From Crenobacter intestini (GTDB lineage: Bacteria > Pseudomonadota > Gammaproteobacteria > Burkholderiales > Chromobacteriaceae): DNA of 64,000 bases. The stretch covers positions 1-64,000 of the forward strand of contig NZ_STGJ01000012.1 of NCBI RefSeq assembly GCF_004919095.1, read 5' to 3'. The notes beneath the pieces were generated by a model. It was not told the origin of the DNA, did no database searches, and worked only from the letters and a program-made list of their open reading frames with translations. Made by a program: the position numbers and the translations under genes. Within the stretch, counting starts at the first letter, position 1. Every line of letters begins with the position of its first letter. Shown piece after piece: positions 24,905-35,522 of the stretch.

Positions 24905-25665
24905 GGCCCGGCCCCGCATGGCAGGTACAGGGTGCGGCCGCGGTGGCGCAGCGCCTCCAGCGGGTAGCCCAGGCAGTCGCCGAGCAGTTCGGCGCTGAGC
25001 GTCGCCACCTCGCCGGCGTGCCAGCGCCCGTCGCCCATCAGCAACAGCGCGTGGGTCGCGTCCTGCAGCGCGAGGTTGAGGTCGTGGCTGACGGTGATCA
25101 GGGTACGGCCTTCGGCGCGCGCGCGGCAGGTCAGATGGGCGAGCGCCATCTGGTGCGCGAGGTCAAGCGCGGCGCTCGGCTCGTCGAGCAGCCACAAGGG
25201 CGCGTCCTGCGCGAGCAGCGCGGCGAGCGCCACGCGCTGGCGCTCGCCGCCGGAGAGGGTGCGTACGTCGCGCCCGGCGAAGCCGGAGAGGTCGAGCTCG
25301 GCGAGCGCCGCGTGGGCGCGCCCGATCTCGGCGCCGCTCTCCCAGTAGCCGGCGTCGTGCGGGTGGCGCGCGGCGAGCACCACGTCGAGCACGCGGTAGC
25401 CGAACGCGTCGTGCTGGGCCTGCGGCAGGTAGGCGATGCGGCGCGCGCGTTCGCGCGCGCGCAAACGCTCAAGCGGCGTGCCACCGAGCAGCACCTGGCC
25501 GGCCTCCGGCGGGGTGAGCATGGCCAGCGTCTTGAGCAAGGTGCTCTTGCCGGCGCCGTTGCGCCCGATCACCACCCAGCTCTCGCCGGCGTTGGCCTGC
25601 CAGGCAAGCGCGTCGATCAGCGTGCGCGTGCCGGCTTTCAGGGTCAGCCCTTCACAACGGATCAC
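24898..25665 (-). CDS. btuD: ATP-binding subunit of the vitamin B12 ABC transporter
   Basis: The 255-aa protein is a FecCD/BtuCD-class ABC ATPase. It has Walker A IGRNGAGKSTLLKTL (about 33-47), a Q-loop PQAQHDAFGY, the signature LSGGERQRVALA, Walker B LWLLDEP and the H-loop SHDLNLA. The ATP cycle drives corrinoid import through BtuC. The start is taken as the GTG at 25665, overlapping the btuC stop (GTGA), because homology begins there (IRCEGLTLKAG); open frame continues upstream without a start in context. Confidence 0.92.
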   Translation of the reverse strand: MIRCEGLTLKAGTRTLIDALAWQANAGESWVVIGRNGAGKSTLLKTLAMLTPPEAGQVLLGGTPLERLRARERARRIAYLPQAQHDAFGYRVLDVVLAARHPHDAGYWESGAEIGRAHAALAELDLSGFAGRDVRTLSGGERQRVALAALLAQDAPLWLLDEPSAALDLAHQMALAHLTCRARAEGRTLITVSHDLNLALQDATHALLLMGDGRWHAGEVATLSAELLGDCLGYPLEALRHRGRTLYLPCGAGPC

Positions 25666-26663
25666 AGCGCGCCCTCCTGGCTGCGGCGCAGCTGCCACAG
25701 GAAGGCCGGCACGCCGATCAGCGCGGTGATCACGCCGACCGGCAGTTGCAGGGGGGCGAACGCGGTGCGCGCGACGGTGTCGGCCAGCACCAGCAGGGCG
25801 CCGCCGGCGAGCGCGGCCGACGGCAGCAGCACGCGGTGGTCGGGCCCGAGCGCGAGCCGGCACGCGTGCGGCACGATCAGGCCGACAAAGCCGATGCTGC
25901 CCGCCATCGACACCGCGCTGGCGGTCAGCAGCGCGGAGAGCGCGAACAGGCCGGCGCGCAGCCGGGCGACATCGACGCCCAGGGTCAGCGCGTTGTCGCC
26001 ATACAGCGCCATCAGGTTGATCGAGCGGGCGCGGGCGAGGCAGAACAGCAGCGCGGCGGCGAGCGCGAGCGCGGGCAGCGCGCCCGGGCCGCTGCCGGAG
26101 AGGTCGCCGATCAGCCAGAACACCATGCCGCGCAGGTTCTCGTCAGGGGCCAGCGCGAGCATCAGCGTGACCAGCGCGCCGCAGCCGGCGCCGATGATCA
26201 CACCGGTGAGCAAGAGCAGCGTCGCGCGCGCGCCGCGGGCGACGCCGTCGCGGGCGAGCGCGAAGAGGAGGGCGGTGACGGCGAGCGCGCCGGCAAAGGC
26301 GGCGAAGTCGACCAGCGCGCCGGCAAGCCCGGCCATCAGCGCGCCCAGCGCACCGACCGACGCGCCGCCGGACAGCCCCAGCACGTAGGGGTCGGCCAGC
26401 GGGTTGCGCAGCAGCGCCTGCATCATCACGCCGGCGCTGGCGAGCAGGGCGCCGGTGAGCCAGGCGGCGGCGGCGCGCTCGACGCGCAGCGCGACCAGAG
26501 TCGACGCGAGCGAGGTCTCGCCACCGGTGAGGTAGCCGGCGACGCCGCCGGCGAGTTCGCCCGCAGACAGGCCAACCGAGCCTGCGGCGAGCGCGACGGC
26601 GAAGGAGAGGACGGACAGCGCCGCGAGCAGGGCCAGCGGCAGGTAGGCGCGCCTTACGCGCAC
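25662..26663 (-). CDS. btuC: Permease subunit of the vitamin B12 ABC transporter
   Basis: A 333-aa FecCD-family permease with about ten transmembrane helices. It shows LRVERAAAAWLTGALLASAGVMMQALLRNPLADPYVLG (conserved helix 2-3 region, read as adjacent blocks) and GFVGLIVPHACRLALGPDHR, the site contacting BtuD. The only possible start is the GTG at 26663, which has no Shine-Dalgarno of its own. A strong SD lies 35 bp further upstream, before a 12-codon ORF that overlaps this start by 10 bp. Translation is probably coupled, or a one-base sequence error hides an N-terminal extension. It is the first gene of the btuC-btuD-cbiB-cobD-btuF-cobQ operon. Confidence 0.9.
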   Translation of the reverse strand: MRVRRAYLPLALLAALSVLSFAVALAAGSVGLSAGELAGGVAGYLTGGETSLASTLVALRVERAAAAWLTGALLASAGVMMQALLRNPLADPYVLGLSGGASVGALGALMAGLAGALVDFAAFAGALAVTALLFALARDGVARGARATLLLLTGVIIGAGCGALVTLMLALAPDENLRGMVFWLIGDLSGSGPGALPALALAAALLFCLARARSINLMALYGDNALTLGVDVARLRAGLFALSALLTASAVSMAGSIGFVGLIVPHACRLALGPDHRVLLPSAALAGGALLVLADTVARTAFAPLQLPVGVITALIGVPAFLWQLRRSQEGAL

Positions 26664-26692
26664 GGCAGGGCCGTGGTGTGGTGGCTGGACAT
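26654..26692 (-). CDS. 12-codon leader ORF overlapping the btuC start
   Basis: ATG at 26692 follows an excellent Shine-Dalgarno (GGGGAGG, minus strand 26704-26698, 5 nt spacing). It encodes MSSHHTTALPCA and then TAA (26656-26654), overlapping the btuC GTG at 26663 in another frame. It carries the only good ribosome entry site of the operon. It may be a leader peptide that couples translation into btuC. Alternatively it could be the true N-terminus of BtuC broken by a frameshift or sequencing error. Confidence 0.5.
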   Translation of the reverse strand: MSSHHTTALPCA

Positions 26693-26697
26693 CGTTT

Positions 26698-26730
26698 CCT
26701 CCCCGAGGATGGCGTGTGGCGACGGGGAAG
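26698..26730 (-). promoter_or_regulatory. Possible SD-sequestering stem of the second cobalamin riboswitch
   Basis: On the minus strand CTTCCCC (26730-26724) can pair with GGGGAGG (26704-26698), the Shine-Dalgarno before the leader ORF, with one G-U pair. As at btuB, no intrinsic terminator with a U tract is seen after the aptamer, so translational control is suggested. Confidence 0.45.
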
Positions 26731-26789
26731 CGCGGGCGGCCGTGGCCGCGGCAGGCGGTTCAGCCCGCCCTCCGCGGTGCTTCCCTTGA

Positions 26790-26950
26790 CGACAGGCCGG
26801 TCGGTGTCCGGGCTCCATCCCCACCCTGCCCCCTTCCAGCGCGAGCGCCGTGGGTTGTGACAGGATGCGTCGCGCGGGGCGACTGGATGTGTACCGTTGC
26901 GGGGGCAGCACGGCTTGGGCGGGTATGCCTTGCCGTTTCCCGATGCCGCG
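26790..26950 (-). promoter_or_regulatory. Cobalamin riboswitch controlling the btuC-to-cobQ operon
   Basis: Read on the minus strand the region shows GGGAAACGGCAAGGC, the invariant core GCTGCCCCCGCAACGGT (about 26915-26899) and, after a peripheral arm, the B12 box GAGCCCGGACACCGACCGG (about 26815-26797). It lies in the 407-bp gap between btuC and leuS and points at btuC. It shares the core with the btuB riboswitch but has a different peripheral arm. Confidence 0.92.
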
Positions 26951-26979
26951 CGCGGGGCGCGGCGCCAGCCTGGACGCGG

Positions 26980-26985
26980 ATTCTA
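26980..26985 (-). promoter_or_regulatory. -10 element of the btuC operon
   Basis: TAGAAT on the minus strand lies about 30 bp before the aptamer. No good -35 is seen 16-18 bp upstream. Confidence 0.35.
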
Positions 26986-26986
26986 G

Positions 26987-29689
<2,703 letters not shown>

Positions 29690-29701
29690 CGACACAGAAC
29701 G

Positions 29702-29726
29702 AAAGGCCGGCTTGTCCGGCCTTTTT
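29702..29726 (+). terminator. Terminator between leuS and lptE
   Basis: AAAGGCCGG (29702-29710) pairs with CCGGCCTTT (29716-29724), with a 5-nt loop and a T run. It should at least attenuate read-through from leuS into lptE-holA. Confidence 0.75.
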
Positions 29727-29744
29727 GACCTTGAAGGGGGATCG

Positions 29745-30293
29745 ATGAGACGACTTTGCAGAAACGGCGCGCTGTTCGCGCTGACGCTGTCGCTGGCTGC
29801 GTGCGGCTTCCATTTGCGTGGCGTCGGCCAGCCGCTGCGCCCGCTGTCCTTTGCCAGCCTGAGCGTCGACGGCAGTGGCCCGGTCTACGAGCAGCTGATG
29901 GCCGACATCCGCCGCGACGGCCGCGTGCAGCTGGCCGGCAAGGGGCAGACCGCGCAGGCGGTGCTCGCGCTGATGCCGCCGCAGACCAGCAAGGACGTGC
30001 TGACCGTCAACCGCGCGGGCAAGGTCAACGAGTACCAGCTGGTGCTGACCCAGCACGCGCTGTTGACCTTCGCCGGCTCCGACGTGCCGCAGCCCTTGAG
30101 CGCGACCGTGCGCCGCACCCTGTCGTACTCGGAAAACGTGGTGCTCGGCAAGGAAATGGAAGAGGCGCAGCTGTGGGCGTCCATGCAGCGCGAGGCGGCC
30201 AATATGCTGGTACGCCGCCTGTCGTTCATCCAGCCGCCGAAGGCGGGCGAGGCTTCGGCCGGGCAGGGCGATGCCGCCGCACGCAAGCCCTGA
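29745..30293 (+). CDS. lptE: LPS-assembly lipoprotein LptE
   Basis: LptE plugs the LptD barrel in the outer membrane and helps insert LPS on the cell surface. The 182-aa precursor has a lipobox (LSLAAC, C20) directly followed by GFHLRG, the typical start of mature LptE. The remainder is the small alpha/beta fold, with TRP-free C-terminal helices (MQREAANMLVRRLSF). A Shine-Dalgarno AAGGGGG lies 6 nt upstream. It overlaps holA by 23 bp, the standard lptE-holA arrangement. Confidence 0.92.
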   Translation: MRRLCRNGALFALTLSLAACGFHLRGVGQPLRPLSFASLSVDGSGPVYEQLMADIRRDGRVQLAGKGQTAQAVLALMPPQTSKDVLTVNRAGKVNEYQLVLTQHALLTFAGSDVPQPLSATVRRTLSYSENVVLGKEMEEAQLWASMQREAANMLVRRLSFIQPPKAGEASAGQGDAAARKP

Positions 30294-31278
30294 GGCGCTC
30301 TCCACCCTGCTTGGACGCGGGCTTGCGCCCCTCTACCTGATCCACGGCGAGGAGGCGCTGCTCGCGCTGGAAGCCGCCGACGCGATCCGCGCCGCAGCGC
30401 GCCGTGCCGGCTACCTCGAACGCGAGGTGCTGACGGTCGAGGCGGGCTTCGACTGGTCGCAGCTGACCGACGCGATGAGCAGCGTGTCGCTGTTTGCGTC
30501 GCTGAAGGTGCTCGAGGTGCGCATCCCGACCGGCAAGCCCGGCAGCGAAGGCGGCGAGGCGCTGCAGCGGCTCGCCGCACGGCCGCCGGACGACACGGTG
30601 ACGCTGGTGATCCTGCCCAAGCTCGAGCGCACGCAACTGCAGGCGAAGTGGTTTGTCGCGCTGCAGAAGGCGGCGGTCGAGATCGAAGCGCGCGCGGTCG
30701 GCCGCGCCGAGTTGCCGGCGTGGATCGCGCGGCGCATGAAGGCGCAGGGGCAGAGCCTAGGCGACGACGCGCTGGCCTTCTTCGTCGATCGGGTCGAGGG
30801 CAACCTGCTCGCGGCGCGGCAGGAGGTCGACAAGCTCGCGCTGCTCTACCCGCAGCGCGAACTCTCGCTCGACGAAGTACGCGACGCGGTCGCCAACGTC
30901 GCGCGCTTCGACGTGTTCCATTTGTCGTCGGCGTGGCTGTCCGGTGACGGCGCGCGTGTCGCGCGCATGCTCGACGGCTTGCAGGCCGAGGGCGAGGCGC
31001 CGGTGCTGGTGTTGTGGGCGCTCGCCGAGGATGTGCGCATGCTGCTGAAACTGCGGCAGGGGCTGAAGGACGGCCGCAACAGCCGCGAGATGCAGCGCGA
31101 GCTCAAGCTGTGGGGCGAGCGGCAGAAGCTCGCCGAGCCGGCGCTGCGCAGGATAGGCCCGCGCAAGCTGATGGACGCGATCGCCCGTTGTGCCGAGGTC
31201 GACCGCCAGATCAAGGGTGCCGAGCCAGGTGACGCGTGGCAGTCGCTGCGCGCGCTCGCGCAACTGCTCGCCGGCTGA
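30271..31278 (+). CDS. holA: DNA polymerase III subunit delta
   Basis: HolA is the wrench subunit of the clamp loader that opens the beta sliding clamp. The 335-aa product has the N-terminal LYLIHGEEALLALEAADAIR segment, a FASLKVLEVRIPTGKPG block typical of the clamp-binding domain, and the AAA+-like lid followed by the C-terminal helical collar (AEDVRMLLKLRQGL). The start lies inside the end of lptE (23 bp) and both are likely coupled. It is followed by a strong terminator shared with the convergent gene. Confidence 0.93.
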   Translation: MPPHASPEALSTLLGRGLAPLYLIHGEEALLALEAADAIRAAARRAGYLEREVLTVEAGFDWSQLTDAMSSVSLFASLKVLEVRIPTGKPGSEGGEALQRLAARPPDDTVTLVILPKLERTQLQAKWFVALQKAAVEIEARAVGRAELPAWIARRMKAQGQSLGDDALAFFVDRVEGNLLAARQEVDKLALLYPQRELSLDEVRDAVANVARFDVFHLSSAWLSGDGARVARMLDGLQAEGEAPVLVLWALAEDVRMLLKLRQGLKDGRNSREMQRELKLWGERQKLAEPALRRIGPRKLMDAIARCAEVDRQIKGAEPGDAWQSLRALAQLLAG

Positions 31279-31298
31279 TTGCAGGTTCCAAAAAAGGC

Positions 31299-31326
31299 AA
31301 AGGCCGGCGCGTGCGCCGGCCTTTTT
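31299..31326. terminator. Bidirectional terminator between holA and the lytic transglycosylase
   Basis: A 12-bp stem (AAAGGCCGGCGC, 31299-31310, with its complement at 31313-31324) has a 2-nt spacer at its tip. It is followed by T on the plus strand and by a T-rich tract on the minus strand (complement of 31290-31298), so it serves both convergent transcripts. Confidence 0.85.
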
Positions 31327-31340
31327 GCCGTTCGGCGTCC

Positions 31341-32114
31341 TTAAAGTGGCGCGAGCGTCGCGTGTACGCGGCCGCGGCTGCCGGTCTCGACGAGGCCGCC
31401 GGCTGCCAGCGGCGTGCGGCCGCCGCGCGCCTCGTAGGTGGCGAGCACGCGGGCGACGTAGTCGCGGGTCTCCGGGTAAGGTGGGATGGTGTTGCGGTAC
31501 TTCTGCACCGCGCCTTCGCCCGCGTTGTACGCGGCGATCACCAGCGGCAGGTTGTGGTTGAAGGTGGACAGCAGGAACTTCAGGTAGCGCGCGCCGGTGC
31601 GCACGTTGGCGTGCGGGTTGGAGAGCTCGCTCGCCGGCAGGCCGAAGCGCTCGCCGGTTTCCGGGATGATCTGCATCAGGCCGATCGCGCCCTTGGGCGA
31701 GACGGCCAGCGCGTCGTAGCCGGATTCGACGCTGACGATCGCGTGCAACAGTTGCGGGTCGAGGCGGTACTCGCGCGCGACCTTGCCGATGATCTTGTTG
31801 TACGGCTGGCTGATGTGGGCCTTGACGAGGCGCGGCTTGGCGGCGGGCAGGCCGGCGACGGCCCGCTGCTGGGCGCGGTCCTGGCTCTGCGTCGCGCCCA
31901 GCCCGGGACGCGTCGCGTCGGCCAGGTAGTCGGCCGGCGTCGGCGTCGAGCCGGCCGGCGGGCTCTTCTGGAACAGCTGGTAGCGGTCGTCGACCCGGGT
32001 GGGCGACAGGTGGATGCGGCCGGACTCGTCGACGTAGCCGTACAGGTCGGCGCGGGCCTGGGCGCTGGCGAGTAAAGCCGTTGCTATCAAACCAACGCGG
32101 AAAATTCGCTTCAT
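31341..32114 (-). CDS. Periplasmic lytic transglycosylase (SLT domain) with DUF4124
   Basis: The enzyme is expected to cleave peptidoglycan glycan strands, forming 1,6-anhydro ends. The 257-aa precursor has a signal peptide (1-22) and a DUF4124-like domain (ADLYGYVDESGRIHLSP, 22-38). A linker leads to the goose-lysozyme-like SLT domain with catalytic E130 in SVESGY, GAIGLMQIIPETGERFG and AAYNAGEGAV. The ATG at 32114 has AGAGG 9 nt upstream and gives a proper signal peptide; the frame extends to a TTG at 32132. It is probably transcribed alone or from rlmH read-through. Confidence 0.88.
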   Translation of the reverse strand: MKRIFRVGLIATALLASAQARADLYGYVDESGRIHLSPTRVDDRYQLFQKSPPAGSTPTPADYLADATRPGLGATQSQDRAQQRAVAGLPAAKPRLVKAHISQPYNKIIGKVAREYRLDPQLLHAIVSVESGYDALAVSPKGAIGLMQIIPETGERFGLPASELSNPHANVRTGARYLKFLLSTFNHNLPLVIAAYNAGEGAVQKYRNTIPPYPETRDYVARVLATYEARGGRTPLAAGGLVETGSRGRVHATLAPL

Positions 32115-32198
32115 TGACAACAACCTCTGCAAGGCCTTGTAAACAAAGCCATTCTAGGCGCAGGCCGGCGACTTGCCAATGTCAAATCGCGCCAGCGC

Positions 32199-32669
32199 TT
32201 ACTCGCGGTGGTAGGGATGGTTGTTGAGAATGGAGTGTGCGCGGTACAGCTGTTCGGCCAGCATCACGCGCACCATGCCGTGCGGCAGCGTCATCGCGGA
32301 CAGTTGCAGCAGCAGGTCGGCGCGTGCTTTCAGCTCGTCCGACAGGCCGTCGGCGCCGCCGATGACGAAGGCGATATCGTCGCCGCCGGCCATCCATTCC
32401 TTCAGTTGCCCGGCCAGTTGCACCGACGTCCAGTTGCGGCCGCGCTCGTCGAGCACGACCAGCCGGCAGCGCGCCGGCAGCGTGGCGACAATGCGTGCAT
32501 GTTCGGCGGCGATGCCCTTGTCGGCGGTGACGCCGCCGCCGCGCTTCTCGGGCTTGATTTCCTTCAGCTCGAAGCTGATGTCGCGGCCGAAACGCTTGGC
32601 GTAGTCGTTGAACGCCTCGTCGACCCAGCGCGGCATCTTGGTGCCGACGGCGAGCAGGGTGATTTTCAT
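32199..32669 (-). CDS. rlmH: 23S rRNA (pseudouridine1915-N3)-methyltransferase
   Basis: RlmH methylates pseudouridine 1915 in helix 69 of 23S rRNA on the 70S ribosome. The 156-aa SPOUT protein has [13 protein letters not shown] at the start, [10 protein letters not shown], the knot motif [10 protein letters not shown], and the C-terminal [12 protein letters not shown], all diagnostic. It follows rsfS in the nadD-rsfS-rlmH cluster, conserved in Neisseriales, with a hairpin in the 55-bp gap. Confidence 0.96.
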   Translation of the reverse strand: MKITLLAVGTKMPRWVDEAFNDYAKRFGRDISFELKEIKPEKRGGGVTADKGIAAEHARIVATLPARCRLVVLDERGRNWTSVQLAGQLKEWMAGGDDIAFVIGGADGLSDELKARADLLLQLSAMTLPHGMVRVMLAEQLYRAHSILNNHPYHRE

Positions 32670-32691
32670 GGCAATGCTCTGTATGCGGACG

Positions 32692-32711
32692 GGGCCGGCT
32701 TGCGCCGGCCC
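32692..32711 (-). other. Intergenic hairpin between rsfS and rlmH
   Basis: GGGCCGGC (32692-32699) and GCCGGCCC (32704-32711) form an 8-bp stem with a 4-nt loop. No U tract follows on the minus strand, so it is more likely a processing or stability element than a terminator. Confidence 0.4.
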
Positions 32712-32724
32712 GCAAAAGACAGGC

Positions 32725-33096
32725 TTACAGCGCCGACCACGGCTTGCCGCCGGCCGGGGTGAACGACGGCTTCTGGCCGCCCCACAGCGCCTCGAGGTCG
32801 TAGTAGTCGCGCACGGCGGGCAGCATCACGTGGACGACGACGTCGCCGGCGTCGACCAGCACCCATTCACCCGACTCCTGGCCTTCGGTGCCGACCAGAT
32901 CGACGCCGGCTTCCTTCAGCTTGACGGCGACGCTGTTGGCGAGCGCCTTGACCTGGCGGTTGGAGTCGCCGGTGGCGACGATCATGTGCTGGAACAGCGA
33001 GGTCAGTTCACGGGTGTCGAGCGAGACGATGTCCTTGCCCTTGACGTCTTCGAGCGCCTCGACGGCGAGTTTCACGATTTCCTGGATATTGTCCAT
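32725..33096 (-). CDS. rsfS: Ribosomal silencing factor RsfS
   Basis: RsfS binds ribosomal protein uL14 on the 50S subunit and blocks subunit joining when nutrients are scarce. The 123-aa product matches the family: [19 protein letters not shown] near the start, [19 protein letters not shown] in the middle and [15 protein letters not shown] near the end. It lies between nadD and rlmH, 87 bp after nadD. Confidence 0.95.
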   Translation of the reverse strand: MDNIQEIVKLAVEALEDVKGKDIVSLDTRELTSLFQHMIVATGDSNRQVKALANSVAVKLKEAGVDLVGTEGQESGEWVLVDAGDVVVHVMLPAVRDYYDLEALWGGQKPSFTPAGGKPWSAL

Positions 33097-33183
33097 TTTC
33101 CTGGTTCCGGGTGCGGCAGCCGAGCGGCTGGGCCGGGCTGCAGGGTAAAAGTGTGCGGGCCGCGACGGCGGCCTGGTAAGCGT

Positions 33184-33825
33184 TCATGCGGGGCGGTACA
33201 GCCCCAGCCTGCGGATATGCGCCGCGACGGCCTCGGGCACGCAGTCGGCGACGTCGTCGCCGGCGGCCAGACGCCGCCGGATTTCGGTCGCCGACAGGGC
33301 GACCGGCGTCAGCGCCAGGGCGCGGATTGTACCGCAAGGCGTTCGGTTTGAAAAATCAGAGACTTGGCGCGCGTCCCATTCGGCGCGCACCGCCGGCGCG
33401 AGGCGTGCCGCGTCGAAGCCCGGGCGGATCGCTACCGCCAGGTTGGCGAGCGCAAACAGCTCGCGCCAGCGGTGCCAGCGATCGAGGTGTTCGAGCGAGT
33501 CCGAGCCGATCAGGCACCACAGTTCGGTGTCCTGCCCCAGCTCGGCGCGCAGCGCCTCCAGCGTCTCGACCGTGTACGCGTTGCGCGCGCTTACCACTTC
33601 GCGCGCGTCGGCGGTGAGGCCGGTTTCGCCTGCGATGCCCAGCCTGACCATCGCCAGCCGCTGCTCGGCGTCGGCGTGCGGGCCGCTGTCGCGGTGGTAG
33701 GGCCGGCCGGCCGGGATCAGCCGCACCTCGTCGAGCGCGAGCTCGTCGCGCAGCGCGCGCGCCAGGCGCAGGTGCGCGTTGTGGAAGGGGTCGAAGGTGC
33801 CGCCGTAGACGCCGACGCGCTTCAT
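33184..33825 (-). CDS. nadD: Nicotinate-nucleotide adenylyltransferase
   Basis: NadD adenylates nicotinate mononucleotide to deamido-NAD in NAD synthesis. The 213-aa product has the GGTFDPFHNAHLRLA motif (residues 8-22, with the HxGH-type site as HNAH), GSDSLEHLDRWHRW, and the C-terminal SATEIRRRL. The ATG at 33825 is inside the last codon region of the carbonic anhydrase gene (4-bp overlap), so both are coupled. The open frame runs on far upstream as a shadow of the next genes. Confidence 0.95.
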   Translation of the reverse strand: MKRVGVYGGTFDPFHNAHLRLARALRDELALDEVRLIPAGRPYHRDSGPHADAEQRLAMVRLGIAGETGLTADAREVVSARNAYTVETLEALRAELGQDTELWCLIGSDSLEHLDRWHRWRELFALANLAVAIRPGFDAARLAPAVRAEWDARQVSDFSNRTPCGTIRALALTPVALSATEIRRRLAAGDDVADCVPEAVAAHIRRLGLYRPA

Positions 33826-34388
33826 GCGGCCTCGTAGCCGTCGACGACGACGGTCAGCGCGCCGGTGGCCGGGTCGATCACCAGCCCGTGCACCGGCACG
33901 TCGCGCGGCATCAGGGGGTGCTGGCGGATGGTAGTCACCGTGTGGCGCACGCTGTCCTCGACGCAGCAAAAGCCCTGCAGCCAGCCTTCGAGGTCGATGC
34001 CGGCGGCGCGCAAGGTGGCGATCGTCTCTTCGCTGACGCCGCGCTCGCACGCGTTGGCGAGCACCTGCTGCGGGTCGATGCCGCCCATGCCGCAGTCGTG
34101 GTGGGCGACCACGCACACTTCCTCGGCGCGCAACTGGTAGACGGCGACGATCAGGCTGCGCATCACCGAGCCCCACGGGTGCGACACCATCGCGCCGGCG
34201 TTCTTGATCAGCTTGGCGTCGCCGTTCTTCAGGCCCATCGCCCGCGGCAACAGCTCGACCAGTCGAGCGTCCATGCACGCGAGCACCGCCAGGTTCTTGC
34301 CGGGAAACTTGTCGGTGCGCAGCGCCTCGTACTCGCGGCTTTCGACGAAAGTGCGGTTGTGCGAGAGCAGGGTGTCCATCAGCCGCAT
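33822..34388 (-). CDS. can: Beta-class carbonic anhydrase
   Basis: The enzyme interconverts CO2 and bicarbonate, supplying bicarbonate to carboxylases. The 188-aa product has the zinc ligands C38 and D40 (ACMDARL), H96 and C99 (AHHDCGM). It is closer to the short, Gram-positive-like YtiB/YvdA type than to E. coli Can (220 aa). The ATG at 34388 has GGAGA 7-8 nt upstream; the frame is open further (to 34442) but that would add an implausible Pro-rich extension. The stop overlaps nadD by 4 bp. Confidence 0.9.
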   Translation of the reverse strand: MRLMDTLLSHNRTFVESREYEALRTDKFPGKNLAVLACMDARLVELLPRAMGLKNGDAKLIKNAGAMVSHPWGSVMRSLIVAVYQLRAEEVCVVAHHDCGMGGIDPQQVLANACERGVSEETIATLRAAGIDLEGWLQGFCCVEDSVRHTVTTIRQHPLMPRDVPVHGLVIDPATGALTVVVDGYEAA

Positions 34389-34487
34389 CGGCGCGTCTCC
34401 TGTATCTGGAATAAATGCACGAACAGGGGGCGGATGGTACACCGAACCCGTCCGCGCCGGCAGTAGGGATACCGGCGCGGCGCGGGC

Positions 34488-35474
34488 TTACCAGCGCGAG
34501 TGGTGGTCTTCGGTCACGCCGCACAGGCGGTCGACGACGCGGCACGTGCCGCTTGCCGGGTCGCGCAGCACGCCGCTGAAGGTGCCGATAGGCTGCACGT
34601 AGCGGCTGGCGGCGATCACCAGGTCGCGGTCCTCGCGGCGCAGGCCTTCCGGCGTGAACACGAGCTCGACCGCGCCGTCGTCGCTGTGGATGCGCCACGG
34701 CGCGGCCGGGTCGGCCCGGTCGTAGTCGAAGTGCACCGCGCCGACGCGGATCAGCCGGCCGTCCAGCCAGACGGCGTTCTCGGCGTCGCCCATATAGCCG
34801 GCCTGCAGGTTGAAGCCCAGGCCCCGGCCGTGTGCGCTCGCCCAGCGCCATTCGGTGCGGCGCGCGAGCAGGCCGTTCGACGCGTCGAGGCTGCCGACGG
34901 CGCCGTTCAGCGAGAAGCGTTGCCCGGCGGCGTCGGCGAAGCCGACCACCTCGAGCCCGCCGCTCTTGTGGGTGGCGTGCGCGAGGTAGTTGGCCGGCGC
35001 GACCGCGGCGAGCACCGGGGTGTCGTCAAGCCGGAGGTGGGCGGCGAGCTTGAGCGTGCGGCTGTCGACCTCGACGCCGACGCGCTCGCCGTCGCGGCTG
35101 AACGCGATCCGGCCTGCGCGCGAGCGGAAGGTTGCGTGGCCGAACGCGGTGTCGTCGAGGCGGGCGCCACCGGGCAGGCCGGTCGCCGAGAACGCGGCGA
35201 TCTCGCGGCCTGCGGCCCGGTCGAACAGCCAGGCGAACGCGGCGCTGCTCCAGCCGAGGTCGACGACGGCGACGCCGGCGAAGCACGCGTCGTGCGCGAG
35301 CGCGGCGTACTGCCAGCGCTTGTGGTGCAGCTTGCGCGTCAGCCGCGCAAGGGGGGAAAGGGGCAGCCTGTGCCAGTTCAGGTGCGGGATTACGCCCTGG
35401 TACATGCCGAAAGCAGGAATCCCGCGCTCGTGCACCAGTTGGCGCGGCGCGGGCAGAAGAGGTGAGGGGTCCAT
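34488..35474 (-). CDS. DUF2804 domain-containing protein
   Basis: A 328-aa, mostly beta-strand protein without signal peptide or membrane segment. The N-terminus (LLPAPRQLVHERGIPAFGMYQGVI), KRWQYAALAHDACFAGVAVVDLGW and GRGLGFNLQAGY match the DUF2804 family, whose function is unknown. Its fold has been likened to lipocalin-type tandem domains; this is from memory. It is transcribed alone, 99 bp from the can start and after a GC-rich hairpin (34452-34480). Confidence 0.82.
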   Translation of the reverse strand: MDPSPLLPAPRQLVHERGIPAFGMYQGVIPHLNWHRLPLSPLARLTRKLHHKRWQYAALAHDACFAGVAVVDLGWSSAAFAWLFDRAAGREIAAFSATGLPGGARLDDTAFGHATFRSRAGRIAFSRDGERVGVEVDSRTLKLAAHLRLDDTPVLAAVAPANYLAHATHKSGGLEVVGFADAAGQRFSLNGAVGSLDASNGLLARRTEWRWASAHGRGLGFNLQAGYMGDAENAVWLDGRLIRVGAVHFDYDRADPAAPWRIHSDDGAVELVFTPEGLRREDRDLVIAASRYVQPIGTFSGVLRDPASGTCRVVDRLCGVTEDHHSRW

Positions 35475-35522
35475 CGCTTGGGGGCGCGTCGGACGCGCCC
35501 GGTTGTTGCAGATCGCCCGAGT

